Below are positions 38,780-52,246 of a stretch of 64,000 nt of DNA, one piece after another. This DNA comes from Vitis vinifera. Lineage: Eukaryota > Streptophyta > Magnoliopsida > Vitales > Vitaceae. The DNA lies in NCBI RefSeq assembly GCF_030704535.1, contig NC_081821.1, forward strand, positions 6,215,001 to 6,279,000, read 5' to 3'. The position numbers and the translations under genes were made by a program. The notes beneath the pieces are model-generated. The model saw only the letters and a program-made list of their open reading frames with translations, searched no databases and was not told the origin of the DNA. Position 1 is the stretch's first letter. Every line of letters starts with the position of its first letter.

Positions 38780-40389
38780 AAATAAACATTTGAAACTTGT
38801 CCAAAGTCCAATTTTTTTGACTTCTTCCTAAGCCTCCTATAATTTTTCTTCCTTTCCAACACCTAAAATTCTTTGACAAATTAAAAATAAAGTTAACTCA
38901 TACAAGAATAGAGTAAACATAAGGTTTCGTAAAAACTTTGAAATTAACCACTTCAATTAAATGTTTTTCTCCATACCATTTGTTAGCAAAATCAACATCG
39001 AGATTGATATGATTCAACCATGCCATAAAACATCTTTTTGGTCAAACATGAAGATTTTGAAGTTATTTTAAGGCTTTTAGATTAAAATAAAGAAGTCAAA
39101 CAATTAAATGTCAAAAAGTAGGGAATCATTTATAAGCTTAAATCTATTAAACATACATATGTTATATGCAAAGATTTATAAGAATGACTGGGAAGCATTT
39201 CTTCATGAGATTACTATTAAAGGGTTAGATGCTTACTTAAAAGTTCTTATCTTTATCTCTTGAACAAGGCCTTCTTTGCTTCGCATCTTTCCTTCACTTT
39301 CTCTTACTTCTTTTCAACCAAACATCTATAATTTGAGAAAATATATTATTTCTCTCTTAGTTGAGGTATGATTCTTATTTATGGTTTCTTTCAAAATTTA
39401 TAGAGATCCAAATAATATATACTAAACAATCAATTTTCCTAAAAGTTTGATTGTGCAACATGGAATTAGAGAAAAAGAAATAGGATCAAGCTTGGGTCTT
39501 GTTCAAAAGGTACGATTACCACCAAACGAAATGATGGATGATCCAAATGATGATATTCGAATGACATAAAAAGGCTTGAGTTTGTTCACAAATCATATCT
39601 TCCTCTTCAAGCCCAAAAGAAACCTAATCTTAATATATGAGTCTTCCATCACTATTCTAGTTTAATCTCAATTAAGATAAATAGTACAACTTTTCTACCA
39701 TTATGAAACTAAATCACCCTTTCAGTTCATGGCCTTGATGTTTCTTCATCATCTTAAGCAGAAAATGTGTTGAAGAAATTAATGATAATGAAGAAAATGA
39801 AAAGTTCTATCAAACAATATCAACTATAGACCAATAACAACAAGCTTTTCACTTGACATCTTTTTGAAGACATGAAAAAAGATATTTTAAGCTTGATCTT
39901 TAGTGTTGAATTAGTATATGAGGCATGAACTTCTCTTGAAGAGTAATTCCTCCTCTTATAGTTGAAAAAAAAGAATTTTGAAAAATATGTTGATGACTCT
40001 CTCTAAAAGAAAGAGGTCATGGTCTTTTAAAGAATAGAGACTTTAAGGATATGTGACAATCTTGCCTTAGTCAAAAAGCCAGTTTTTAGCCAAGAATGTT
40101 TTTCAATTCACTAATGACTTATGACAAAGGTATGAGAAATTTTCACTTGCTATGCTCATTAAACCATCTTATTCTTTCTTTAGTCAATTCATATAAGCTC
40201 TTCAAGAACATGAGCAATCAATTGTACCCAAAAAAAGAAGAAAATATTCTTGAAGCATACACAAACTTTTCTTAGAACAATGTGATCATGGTCAAAGATG
40301 ACAAAGGAAATTTCAACTCAAAAGGAAGAGACTTCACCCTTACCAAATATTACAACGCTCAAATTAAAACTCAAAATTGTGAGAACAAT

Positions 40390-40580
40390 ATTGGGCAAAA
40401 CAGTATCAATGTTCTACATATGCTTGTAAATCCTATGTTTTATACTCATCATATTAAACTTGATTATTACTTTGTCTAAAAGAAGGTAACTATGAGCACT
40501 CTTGTGGCTAAATATGTTACCATGCATTCTCAATTTATTGATATTTTTACCAAATATTTGCTAAATGATAATTTCACCAT
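40390..40580 (+). pseudogene. Relic of a copia RNase H C-terminus (fossil)
   Basis: Short translated pieces (NPMFYTHHIKLDYYFV and HSQFIDIFTKYLL) match the conserved C-terminal end of copia polyproteins (the NP-x-F-H-x-R-x-KHI-x-x-DYHFV and Q-x-AD-x-FTK patterns). It is broken, with at least one interruption even in this short piece. It is old, with no LTR recognised. Confidence 0.6.
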
Positions 40581-41641
40581 GTTATTGTGCATTCATATTC
40601 ATTCTTACTCCAATTTAAGGAGCATATAAAGGAAAAAATAAGTATATATATATATATCAATGAAAATAATCAAGAAGATATACAAAAGAGAAATAATGAA
40701 ACAAAAACAAAAAATGAACCCCATAGTAGGCACAAAACCGCTCTAATCAACAATTCCATAAAAAACAATCAAACATTAATATTTGATTCCCTTAATTTTA
40801 ATATAACTCATCATAAGTAATAGAAAAAACATTTTCATCGTCAAATTATCAAACTCTTCAACACCAACCATTCATTAATATCAAGCCTACCTCTCTCAAT
40901 TCATTCTCGTATTATATCATGTTATCATATCTTAAGTTATATGCTATCTAATTTATCTTCTCATGGTATATTCTTAGTACATCATACTATCATACATCAA
41001 GTTTTGTATTATCTAACTTATATTTTCAGACAAAATCCCATTTACCCTTCCCTTACATTTCCAAGTTTTCATAAAGTCGTCCCACAATTTCTTCCCATCT
41101 TGCAAAAATTGTATGACAACCAGAAAATTCATAATGAAATTTTATTCTTGTTCAAAATTAGGATTGTTATTCATATTTTATAGTATGAATCGTATGATTA
41201 GAGTCTCATACAACCATGGTTGAGATAATTAACCCATGATTGGGGTTGGAGTCACAACCTTACGCATCTACATCATAAGATTGAAACAGCTGTAGTAAGC
41301 TTTATGCTCTATTCCGCATTGAGTAAATAATTGGGTCGTTCCATGCTTACTTTATGGTTAGGCACAATTAGTCGTTTCCTGGAACCGGCGGACCACTTCA
41401 CTTAAAGCGCCCTTGGCTAGTTCAGCCCCTATATCGCATGAGACATGGCAACTGGCGGAGCCGCAACGTAATGATGCAGGCAAATTGCTTTGTGGGTTGA
41501 TTTTTGACAATCTGATCTAGAGAAACATTAATGATTTGGATTGTTCACTTACCTTAAACCATTGAGCAGACAAATTCTAATGTGTGATTCCTTGAAGGGC
41601 TAACATTATAGTTCTATCAAATTAACTTAATTGGTGTGAAT

Positions 41642-43181
41642 TCAGTAGTAGAAAGGTTCCTCCAGAAGGCTAGGGAACTCCAAGAACATATCGTTTTCTC
41701 GGTCTAGCATGGCTTCCAGAAATGAACTATCATAGGATGATGAAGCTTCAGAGGCGCCATTGCTAAGGACTGTGTTGGTCATCTCTTCAATTGGGTCAAC
41801 TTGCCGTTGTCCATCTGCATTCGGCTCACTCTGCAGGTCCAAGTTACCCTTTGACATGTTTTCTTGCTCTTGCGGATCAGATGATAAAAATGCATCCTCT
41901 AGAAGGAAGTCGCTCCAGCTAAATGTATGGAGTGACTTTGCTTTTGGGGTCAAGCATGTAGAAGATGATGATGGTGACGACAATGAAGAGATGTTTCCAT
42001 GGTGGATGCAACTTGAGGCTTCTGTGACCAGTTTTATGGCTTTAAGCTGAGTGAGAAGATTCATTGACGGGTTATCGTGGCTGTTACGATTGTTGGTCAA
42101 GAAGATTTCTTGAGCTGCTTCTGGTTTTGAGAATTCTTCTGAAGTGATTGCTGATGATTGGTCTGATTTCAACATGAGAGCATTCTTCAAGTCTCTGGTG
42201 AGAGACCCAATTCGGGTTCCATTCTTTGGGAGGCCTCCAATGTTTCCATAATCAGCAAGGATCTGAGAGAAGGGTTTATGGGTAATGGGATCAATCCCCA
42301 TTTCAGAGAGCTTCTTTCTCAGCTTGGTGTTCCAGTAGTTCTTTACGTCATTATCTGTTCTCCCAGGAAGCTGTTGGGCTATTATAGACCACCTGAACCA
42401 CATAAAACCATAAGAGAAGGATTCATCGTCTTTGCACATTAACCCAAATTGGGTGTCACTAGACAAATTGTTACAAACAGATCGAGCTGTAACAGGAAGA
42501 ATTTTGAATCTTTTCTTTCCAATTTTCTTGTTACTTTACTGCAAATGGCTTTGGCAAATAGGACTACAGATGTGCCTAGGGGAAAATTGAGAAACAGCCC
42601 ATCTAAAACAAAAAGATTTATGTGTCAGAGAAAGAATGAAATCAAGGAAATCAATAGGAAATCAGATGTTTGGGTCATGGGAAAAAGAAAAATGTGCAGT
42701 TTGGCCCTCCTAAAAAAACTCATATAGAAGTTAACAAACCAATAACCCACCAACCTGCTGCCTATGGTTGCATGAAGTCTAACAATCAACTCCTCTTCTT
42801 GGGGTGTAAAGCTCTCATGCTTCAGATCAGGCCTCAAATAATTAGTCCACCTTAGCCTGCAACTCTTCCCGCATCTTCTCAGTCCTGTATAACACCCTCA
42901 AGTATTCAAGTATCAATATTCATAAGAAACCAGGGGAAAAAAAAAAAAAAAAAGACACAAAGAAGAATCAGATTAGTGGTAGAATTAGAATTGCAGAACT
43001 CTGAAAATTTAATCCAACCTGAATCAGGATAATACAACCTATTCAAACCTGCTTTTTTGGGAACTGCTGTCCAGTTGCCCGTCCCATGTTTTGATACATG
43101 GGCAAGTATCTTTGCATCCTCCTCTGCTGTCCAAAGACCCCTCTTCACATTCAGTTTATCACAACATGGTGGTCTCACCAT
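41642..43181 (-). CDS. MYB35: R2R3-MYB transcription factor, MYB35/TDF1-like, 3 exons
   Basis: Exons on the minus strand are 43181-43039, 42874-42755 and 42392-41642, encoding 337 residues. Both introns are phase 2 at the two classic R2R3-MYB sites. Exon 1 begins [20 protein letters not shown], then [18 protein letters not shown] and KKAGLNR. Exon 2 has [20 protein letters not shown]. Exon 3 begins [20 protein letters not shown]. All repeat tryptophans (or the usual Phe in R3) are present. The MVRPPCCDK start and [20 protein letters not shown] after R3 are typical of MYB35/TDF1, a nuclear activator needed for tapetum development in anthers. An acidic C-terminus ends [14 protein letters not shown]. 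The exon 2 acceptor was placed at 42875-42876 because only it keeps the family frame; an earlier AG gives a premature stop. Confidence 0.93.
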
Positions 43182-46100
43182 CTTAGAAAGAAAGAAAAAA
43201 AAAAAGGTAGAAAAATGGGGAGAAGAGGGGAAGTTGATGAACCAAGGGGAAGGGGGGGAAGGGTGGGAGGAAGGAGATGAAACATGAAGCAGAAATTAAT
43301 CTCTCTCAAGTCCCACTATGCCTCATATGCTTTGGCTCCAAGAGCTTGCATTGGAGTCAGGTTCAATTCGGGTGAATTATTTGGTTAAATGTAGATTAAA
43401 ACCAAGTAAAAATAGCTTAAATTATTGATTGTTTAGATTAATTGCATCCTTGTGTGAAAGAAAAAAAGGGTTTTGTATTAGTTTCTGGTAATCACAAGTT
43501 TGACGAGGGTCGGACCTATTTTAAATAAGAGATTCAACTAATGGTGGCAGAAACATTATGGGGATTAGAACTCATCTGATACTGTAAATCATCATAGTGA
43601 CATGATTCACACCAAGGATTGGCCTAGGTATACATAATAGAGAGCTCCCCTCAGGAAAAAAGGAAGCCACCAATGGGCAATGGAAGTGCAGCAAAGTGGA
43701 AGCTGCACAAACAAAAATGCAGGTAGGCCCCCAGGCATGAGGTATAAATAAAAGGGTCCATGGAGCACCCAACGGTACTTTTTTCCTATTAGTACCAAAA
43801 AGTCATCATCAATCAATTCTACGTGTGTATTTTTAATTTCGTGTTTACTTCCATTTATTTATTCCATCATTCAACGATGTAAATCTCATTATATGTAATT
43901 TAATGATTTAGATTTGGACTTTGACAAGTATTATTACGATATTTCAACATTTTCATAAATAAAAAGCTAATAAATAATTCCATGGTGTCGTATATAAGAA
44001 CAAAGAAAAACAAGAAACACTCCAACCCAAATTCAGCATAAGACAGGTCAAGACTCAGCAGCTTGTGAACATGCCAACTATTACAAGGACATCAGCTTTG
44101 AGCATGTACAAAGCTTCTACTTAGGGTTTTTGTTTGTATAGTAATGAAAGGGAGAGAAGAGGGTATAATTATAACATGTGGCACACAGCTCAGGGAAGCT
44201 TGCATCCTCACATATTAAAATTTTAACTTTACATAGGGAACAGACAGGTATGCCCAACAAACTAGCTCATCTCATGACACTTCCAATGCCTCCTTTCTCT
44301 CTGCCACCTTTACTTCTATAAGACACATCAAATTGTGGGGGGGGGGGCGGGCAAGAACACTAAAAAGAGAAAATTTGAGGTTTTTTTGAATTAATATTGT
44401 AGAAATGAGTATGATGTGTTATAAAGATACATGATCAAAAGTTGGAACTTAAGAGAGAAGAAAAGGTGATTAGTTAAAGTAATAATACAAATAAGGGTTA
44501 TGCTTGGAATGAGGAGAATGTTTGACGTGTTTTATAATTGTTTTCAAAAGTAGTTTTAAAAATTAGTTTTTAAAAACTGTTTTTGAAAATTGTTGTTTTA
44601 TGTTTTGTACAATAAACATTTGTTCGGGAATCTGAAATATTCTTAACTTATTTTTAATATTTTTAAAATTTGTTTTTATGTTGAGTACTTTATTTTTAAT
44701 CATTTTTGTATAATTATTTTTAAAAAATAATTAAAAGATATAATTTGAAACACCATATTTTAGAATTTTTTTTCACAGAATTGTTTTTTTATTTCATTTT
44801 TAAAAGTCCTTATGCTTGTTGCAAAAAATCCTTCAAATTCAATTATCAATATAAATTTTAAACTATGTTAAAAAATAAACATAATAAATTAAGTTTTTTT
44901 AATCATCATTAGTATTTTATTTTATATATGTTTTAAAAAAATAAAAGTAAAAATTATTTATTTTATATAATAAATAAATAAATTCACATACAAATTCTCA
45001 TATTTAAAATAAAAATAAACCCATTATTTATTTTATTATATTGTATATAAATTGTATAATTTTTAATCTATGAGTAATCCATAAATGCATAGGAAGAAGT
45101 AACTGTCCACCCATGAAGAATGAAAGCCTTAAATTTGAAGGAATTGTAGTTGGACTTAGTCTTTAAATGGGCTATATGACAACATAAACTTATATGTTAA
45201 TTTCATTAATTTAAGGTTGAATTGTATCTTAATTTAATTTGTTAATGCTTAGTAAAAGTGGTAACCTTCTCTACCTTTGCGGTTGCATATTTGCTATTAA
45301 GATAACCAATTAAATAAGTGCCTTAATTAACAATCTAACATTTTAAATGTCATTTAAGATACTATTAATATTTTTTTTTTAAAAAAAAACATACCAACAT
45401 TAATTAATAAATAGGGTCAAGATTTTGTAACATATTTGCACCAAAATTCTTTGACTTAATAGTAATAAATTTTAACCATTAATGAGGTTAACAATTCACT
45501 TGCATATGTCTTTTTTTTTTTTTTTTTGGTTTAATTTACTTAGATTTAAGAGATGAGAAATGGTTAAAAGTATTTTTAATATTTTTTTTATAATATTTTT
45601 TAATAAAAATAATATCTATAAACAATTAGTCCCAAAAATTCATAATGGCTAAAAATTACTAAGAGAAATCATCTCAAATTTACCATAAAATTACATTAAA
45701 TTGAAGGGTTATTTGATTAAAAGAGCCTCTCAAAACCCAATTTTTTAAATTTAATCTCCCATTCTTTTTTGACATTATTTGGATAAAAATGCCCCCACTA
45801 TATTCTTGTAAAAATAACAATTTTTTTTAAAACCTATATGTAAATACTTGAAATAAAAAATGACATTTATGTCAAAAATGGGTTATTTTTTCAAAAACAA
45901 CATGGGATGGGTTAGATTTCCAATTTTAGGATTATTTCATCATTTTTAACCAAATATTTCTAAATTGAAATGCAAATTTTTATTTTTATTTTAGAAAAGC
46001 TCAAAACCCACTTGGGCCAATTTGAAAAGATTTTTTTTTTTTTAAAAAAAAATAAGAGCGCATTTAGCCGTATGATTTAAAAATAATTTTTTATTTTTAA

Positions 46101-47048
46101 AAATAATTGTCTATTTTTTTAACATTTTCTAACAAACACTAAAAATAAATTGAAATAAAAAACAATTTTTAGGGAACAAGTAAGAATTGTTTTCACCGAT
46201 TCTTAGAAACAAAAGTAAAATATGGATCATCATGTTTTTTTAAACTTGCTTTTAAAAACCGTTTTTTATTCTTTAACTTAAAAGTAGTTTTTGAAAATAA
46301 GTTTCATAAAACATGGCCAATTTGGCCCTAATTCTTTCATATATATATATATATATATATATTATAATAAAAGTATACTCCAAAATTTAAATATTATAAA
46401 CCTATTTTCTAGATATTTTAAATATTAAAAAAAAAGATTTTATTTATGGTCCTATATTTTAATTATTCTTGGTATTTATGCAATTATTTTTTAAAGTAAA
46501 TTACAGTAGAAAAATATATTCTCAAAAAACATTTATTTAAAACAAGTTTTCAAAAAATGGATTAAAAAAAGTTATATTTTCCTTATCGAGCAATGTATAA
46601 TTTAATGATTTTGTTCCAAAATTGTTAATGCCAAGATTGGTGATGGAACTCTCTTAAATTTCTTGTGTTTTTTTTTACCATTTATGTGAAATTTATATTT
46701 TAAGATATATAAATAAATAAATAAATAAATAAATAATATGAAAAGGAATGGGTCTTGAAGGGTGGTGGGAGGCTGAGTAGGTCCATTTACTCGTTCCGGA
46801 CTATTTCCCATATTCCGATTCCGTTTCAAAGTGTGATTTGTTAATTTGAAAAAGCAAAAGGAGACAAGAGGGAGAGAGAGAGAAAATTCTGTGATATAGG
46901 GAGGCGTTCACCGAACCGCTCAGCTTTGGGAACCTCTCTCTCTCTTTCCAATTCTCTGTCTCTCTGTTCGAGTTTCTCTGTCTCTGTATTGGGGTGTGTT
47001 GATGCTTTGAAGTATTTGTTGTTGTTGTTGTTGTGTGGAAGATTGAGG
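43182..47048. other. Divergent spacer between the MYB and galactosyltransferase genes
   Basis: The left ~1 kb is the MYB promoter side and the right ~200 bases the galactosyltransferase leader, with GA/CT repeats at 46870-46980. The middle is AT-rich. Segments at 44515-44830 and 46055-46330 carry the TTTTAAAAACTGTTTTTGAA-type motifs of hAT-like MITEs, and 46339-46362 is a TA repeat. No gene was recognised. Confidence 0.5.
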
Positions 47049-49932
47049 ATGAAGAAGAGAGGCGAATTGGACGTGTTCGTGTCTGTCAGCAGGAAGAGGG
47101 CGGTTCAACTGTTGGTGGGTGTGGGGCTTTTGTACGTGATCTTGGTGGGTTTGGAGATTCCATTCGTGTTCAGAACTGGGTTCGGCGCTGTTTCTCATGA
47201 GGGCCTCAATGGCTTGATGGGCGACGCATTGCCTCGCTCGTTTCAGCTTGCGAGCGAAGAGGATATGGAAGAAAGGGCCGCCCCAACCCGCCCACTCCAA
47301 GTCCCCTTTAGGGTTTCTCAGGGTTTAGCCCCACAGGGCACAAGGCAACTCACCGAGTACAGTGGGGTCTCGGGCTTGAAATTGGGCCATTTGGACGTGA
47401 ATGCCAGTGGAAGAGATGGATTTTCAGAGCTGGAGAAGACAGCCAAGGTGGCGTGGGACATAGGAAAGAAACTCTGGGCCGACCTCCAATCGGGGAAAAT
47501 TCAAACCGACATCAACAAGAATGGGGATGCTCGACCGGAGTCGTGTGCGCACTCGGTTGCACTCTCAGGGCCTGAATTCTTAAAACGAGGAAATATCATG
47601 GTGCTGCCGTGTGGGTTAACGTTGGGATCGCACCTTACCGTTGTGGGAAAACCGAGGTCGGCACACCCAGAACACGACCCAAAGATATCTCTGCTGAGGG
47701 ATGGGGATGAATCGGTGATGGTTTCGCAGTTTATCTTGGAGTTGCAGGGGTTGAAGACGGTGGACGGTGAGGACCCACCGAGGATCTTGCATTTGAATCC
47801 AAGGATAAAGGGGGATTGGAGTAGGAAGCCTGTTATAGAGCAAAATACTTGTTATAGGATGCAGTGGGGAACGGCCCTTCGATGCGAAGGGTGGAAATCT
47901 AAGGCTGACGAGGAAACTGGTGAGTGGATTTGATTGAGTTTTTGTGATTTTGTCTGAAAAATCGTTGCTTTTGTTTGATTTTAATTGCTGAATCTGAATT
48001 AGCACATTGGAGTTTTACCTTGGGAAAAAGGCATAAATTTGGTATGAAGTTGGGAGTTTTGGATGATTGATCCTCTTTATAGCAAGCAACTTGGTTTTCT
48101 GGTTTGTTGTACTTGTATGATTGACTGGTAAGAGATAGGACTTTTAGGTGTGGAGGACCTGTAACATGAGAAGATGTCATGATCTCTAAAATTTTTCGCC
48201 CCTGTTGTGTACAGAGATCAGGAAAAGGAAAGGAAATTTGGAATCTTGCAAGTATTTGGGGTTGGAATCATGGTTGTAAGATTTCTAATTTTCTTTTCTT
48301 TCATCTCCTTGTCAACCATAAGGAGCGGTGGTTTTCCCTGCTCCATCTTTCTGTTTTGTTTTTATTGTTGGTCATACTGCTTAGATTTGAATTATTTCTT
48401 TCATTCTTTCAAAAGATGCCAATTGATTTTAGTGAATGGTACTGACGGAATAATTCTACATTTTGAAAACTTATTGTTGGTTTCTCCTTTTGTATAAAAC
48501 ATTTGTGGGAATTCTTTGGACTGTCTGCAGTTGATGGTCTGGCGAAATGTGAGAAGTGGATCCGTGATGATGATGATCACTCAGAGTCATCCAAGTCTAC
48601 ATGGTGGTTGAACAGGCTGATAGGCCGAACAAAGAAAGTGACAGTAGACTGGTCATTCCCTTTTGAAGAGGAAAAACTATTTGTGCTAACTATTAGTGCT
48701 GGCTTGGAGGGATACCACATCAGTGTCGATGGGAGGCATATCACTTCTTTTCCTTATCGCACAGTGAGTAACATCCTGAAGCCTACTGATCTCATGATGA
48801 TTGTGGATTTTTCTTAAGATTGTTTGATATTTTTTTTATAGGGTTTTGCTCTTGAGGATGCCACCGGGTTATCTTTGACTGGGGACATTGATGTACATGC
48901 CATATTTGCTGCTTCTTTGCCCACATCACATCCAAATTATGCACCACAGAGGCATCTTGAGATGTCAAGTATATGGAAGGCACCATCACTTCCTAATGGA
49001 CCTGTAGAACTTTTCATTGGTATTCTTTCTGCAGGCAACCATTTTGCCGAACGGATGGCTGTGAGGAAGTCTTGGATGCAACACAAGTTCATTAGATCTT
49101 CAAATGTTGTCGCTCGTTTCTTTGTAGCACTGGTAAGTCAAGGTACTTAAGGCACATGTAGTTTCAACTGTGACTTGTTTGTGTACACACTGCCAGTTAG
49201 AGATGATCTAAATTTCTTTCTGAATTGATGTTTGGGCAGCATGCAAGAAAAGAAGTGAATGTGGAGTTAAAGAAAGAAGCAGAATATTTTGGTGATATAG
49301 TTATGGTGCCTTACATGGATAATTATGACCTTGTTGTTCTGAAAACACTCGCGATTAGTGAATATGGGGTAAGTAGAGGAATAATTACAAAGTTGGAAAT
49401 GCTGATATTGATTTTTTTCCCTCCCAAGACATAATCATGTTTGATGGGTTTGGCTGTTCACAGGTTCACACAGTATCTGCAAAGTATATAATGAAATGTG
49501 ACGATGACACATTTGTTAGAGTGGATGCGGTACTTGATGAAGCAAGGAAAGTACCTGATGGTAGTAGCTTGTATGTCGGAAACATGAATTACTACCATAA
49601 GCCCTTGCGCTATGGTAAATGGGCGGTGACATATGAGGTGTGGATGGTCTCATTAATCCTGCTACCTTTGATTTCACAAATTGTCTTTATTTGTTTGTTC
49701 ATGTAGATATGATAACTTTGAATCTCCAACTTAATGATTTTTTATAGGTATCTTCAACTTAGTATAATTTTGATTTTAAATGGATTTTACCAATTCTAGC
49801 CAAGTTCTTTTCCTCATTTTGCTTATTCTAGTGATTGTCCCTGGCATCAGTTTGATTTATATCATATAAGTACTGATGGTTTTCAGATTCCTGCCTATTG
49901 CGATTTTGGGCTACAGGTGGCTCTGGGAGGGT

Positions 49933-49992
<60 letters not shown>

Positions 49993-50295
49993 TGAGCTAC
50001 ATATAAAAGTGCTACTCTTATTTTGTTTTGTTTTTCCCTTCAGCCCGAAATCAAGCAGTCCCAATGTCATAGATTATTTTGTTTCATTTTTCTTAATTTA
50101 GGATGCTCGTGAAGCATTTCCAATATAGTTTACCTTACTTTGCTTTTTGGCTGTGGTTTCAGGAGTGGCCTGAAGAAGATTATCCGCCCTATGCAAATGG
50201 GCCAGGCTACATTTTATCGTATGATGTTGCACACTTCATTGTAAATGAGTTTGAGAAACACAAATTAAGGGTGAGTAGCAAATTTGCATTTTCAG

Positions 50296-50326
<31 letters not shown>

Positions 50327-50619
50327 ATGCGTGTGTGCACATACACATTTGAATAAGGTAAAGAGTAGGAGTTATTTGGGGGTGACTAACTAATTTCCTT
50401 GTTAAACAGCTGTTTAAGATGGAGGATGTGAGCATGGGGATGTGGGTAGGGCAGTTCAACAGCTCAAGATCAGTGGAATATCGACACAGCTTGAAATTCT
50501 GTCAGTTTGGATGCATAGAAGAGTATTACACAGCACATTACCAGTCTCCAAGGCAGATGATCTGCTTGTGGGAAAAATTACAACAAAATGGAAGGCCACA
50601 GTGCTGCAACATGAGATGA
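47049..50619 (+). CDS. GALT6: Hydroxyproline O-galactosyltransferase (galectin + GT31), GALT6-like, 7 exons
   Basis: Exons are 47049-47919, 48531-48763, 48842-49132, 49240-49368, 49464-49637, 50163-50270 and 50410-50619, encoding 671 residues, the normal length. It is a type II Golgi protein with a short basic N-terminus and one membrane anchor at about residues 18-40 ([20 protein letters not shown]). A galectin domain follows, with the HLNPR sugar-binding motif near residue 248. The GT31 catalytic domain starts near residue 440 ([20 protein letters not shown]). Its metal-binding DDD is at residues 521-523 (KCDDDTFVR), and [10 protein letters not shown] lies near the C-terminus. The family adds the first galactose to hydroxyproline of arabinogalactan proteins. 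GALT6 versus its close relatives GALT2-5 is a best guess. The ATG at 47049 is preferred because the open frame upstream has no ATG. Confidence 0.93.
49936..49989. repeat. (TA)n microsatellite in intron 5 of the galactosyltransferase gene
   Basis: About 27 TA units in the 525 bp intron between exons 5 and 6. A CT repeat (50298-50322) also lies in intron 6, just after exon 6. Confidence 0.95.
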
Positions 50620-52215
50620 TAATTGTGAAGTCTGGTGGTAGAAAATCTGGTGAAGAATCCGAAAGACAACAAAGAAGCTTTTTGCAGTCGTAGCAAATAT
50701 ATATTGTACATTCAGAGGGTTGGGGCTAGTGATATATATATATATAGAGGGACTTTTCAAGGGCCTTTCAAATTCATTCATTATTTCTTTCTCCTTGACC
50801 TTTCCATTCATTTGTTATTTTTGGGAAGATAGTGAAGAAGGGTGGCTCATATGATGCAGGATAAACATTTCCACACAAATCCTACTTCTGTTATCTACCA
50901 TAGAACCACACCCAAATATGAAATTTTGTAGTTACATTCATGTTTATTATCTTCTTTTACTTCTCTCCCAATTCCCCTCCCCTTTATTGGTCCTCATAAA
51001 GTCATGATTGCATAGAGGTGGTGATTTTGTCTGCTTATGGGGAAACCCTCATTTTTCTCAGTGGCACGATTTCTTTCATTTACTGAAATTGGAGGCAAAA
51101 CCATGGAGAACCGTTGAGGAGTTACTAACAGAGGACATGAGATGGACAATGGCATCAACATTGATTATTATGATGAAATTAGAGGGAGCTATAACAGAGG
51201 ATAAGGACAAGGACAGGGACTAAAAGTGATATGACTTGAAAAAGTGAGGTTAGATCACCAAGTGGATGGAATAGAGTTAGCTAATATACTAGCCTCTTTT
51301 TGCCAACCTAACCCTGTGACATCTCAGTTTTGAACTATTAACAAAGTACAGTAGATATCCATGGAGCATCCCATGACATTAACGGTGGATTTAGAACGTT
51401 GGAATGGGAAATGGGAAATTTATTAAGATAATTTTTCAATTGAACTCACCTCATCTGCCAATTCAAAGTGAAAAAAAGGTTAAATCTGATTTTTTTTTTC
51501 CTCTCTTCTTCAACTTTAATTCTTTCTTCTTAATAAAAAATAAATTTTGATTCAAAGTTATCATTATATCATTTTTTTTAAATGCATGCAAAAAAAAAAA
51601 AAAATTTAAAAGGGATAAGAGAGAATATCTCAAAGAAAAGGGGAATCAATTTCAATTTGGTTAATTATGCTAACTGCAGGGGCAAAAAAAAGTGGGTAAT
51701 CCTTTACTCTCTGCTACATAATAGTGAACATGTCAGGCAAAATGAAATTGGTAAAGGTTGATAGGAAAACCCCCCATGGAGAGAGTGGATTTTGAGCTTA
51801 TGAACTTTTGACCTAGGCTTTGAAAGTCTTTCCTTTTTCCATGTTAGGCAAAATGGTCGGAAAGCTTGACCCAAAAAACTATAATCATTTCCCTCAGCTC
51901 TTCCATGAAGAATTCAAAAGGCTAATATGGAAAGGAGAATTTTCTTCCCAATCTCTAAGAATTCTCTTTCTAAGTAATTGATTATCCTTTTTCCTTGGTC
52001 GTTAACGCCCACCCTTTGGGAAAAACCTACCATTGCTTGGAACTCTCCCTTCAATCCACTTATTTTGACGTTTGACATGTTCCTAAAAGCCATGTAGCAT
52101 GCCAATACAGCTCTCCTTCCCAACCCCATGTACAATTCAAACACGGCTCCTCCATTCCAGAAGAGATTATTTTCAAATTTTATGATGTCATCCCTATGAT
52201 ATCATCCCTGTGTCC

Positions 52216-52246
<31 letters not shown>

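Larger units (their letters stand above)
38068..41641. other. AT-rich spacer with decayed mobile-element traces
   Basis: No host gene is visible. 38068-38240 is the pyrimidine-rich upstream region of the unnamed gene. 38661-38779 looks like a MITE. 40390-40580 is a copia RNase H relic. 41330-41480 is a GC-richer island of unknown origin. The remainder (38780-40390) is AT-rich with weak hints of further old element sequence that I could not assign. Confidence 0.5.

Noticed and set aside
42874-42894. Alternative acceptor sites for MYB exon 2 (two AGs upstream of the chosen one)
   Set aside because: They shift the frame or add a residue; only the AG at 42875-42876 gives the invariant [10 protein letters not shown].
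46926-47048. Longer N-terminus for the galactosyltransferase
   Set aside because: The upstream in-frame stretch starts with TTG, not ATG, and is CT-rich leader; the ATG at 47049 gives the family-like N-terminus and membrane anchor.
46920-47300. 126-codon minus-strand frame
   Set aside because: It is antisense to exon 1 of the galactosyltransferase and has no motif.
51914-52144. 76-codon minus-strand frame as a gene
   Set aside because: No recognisable motif, no splice partners and no supporting context.
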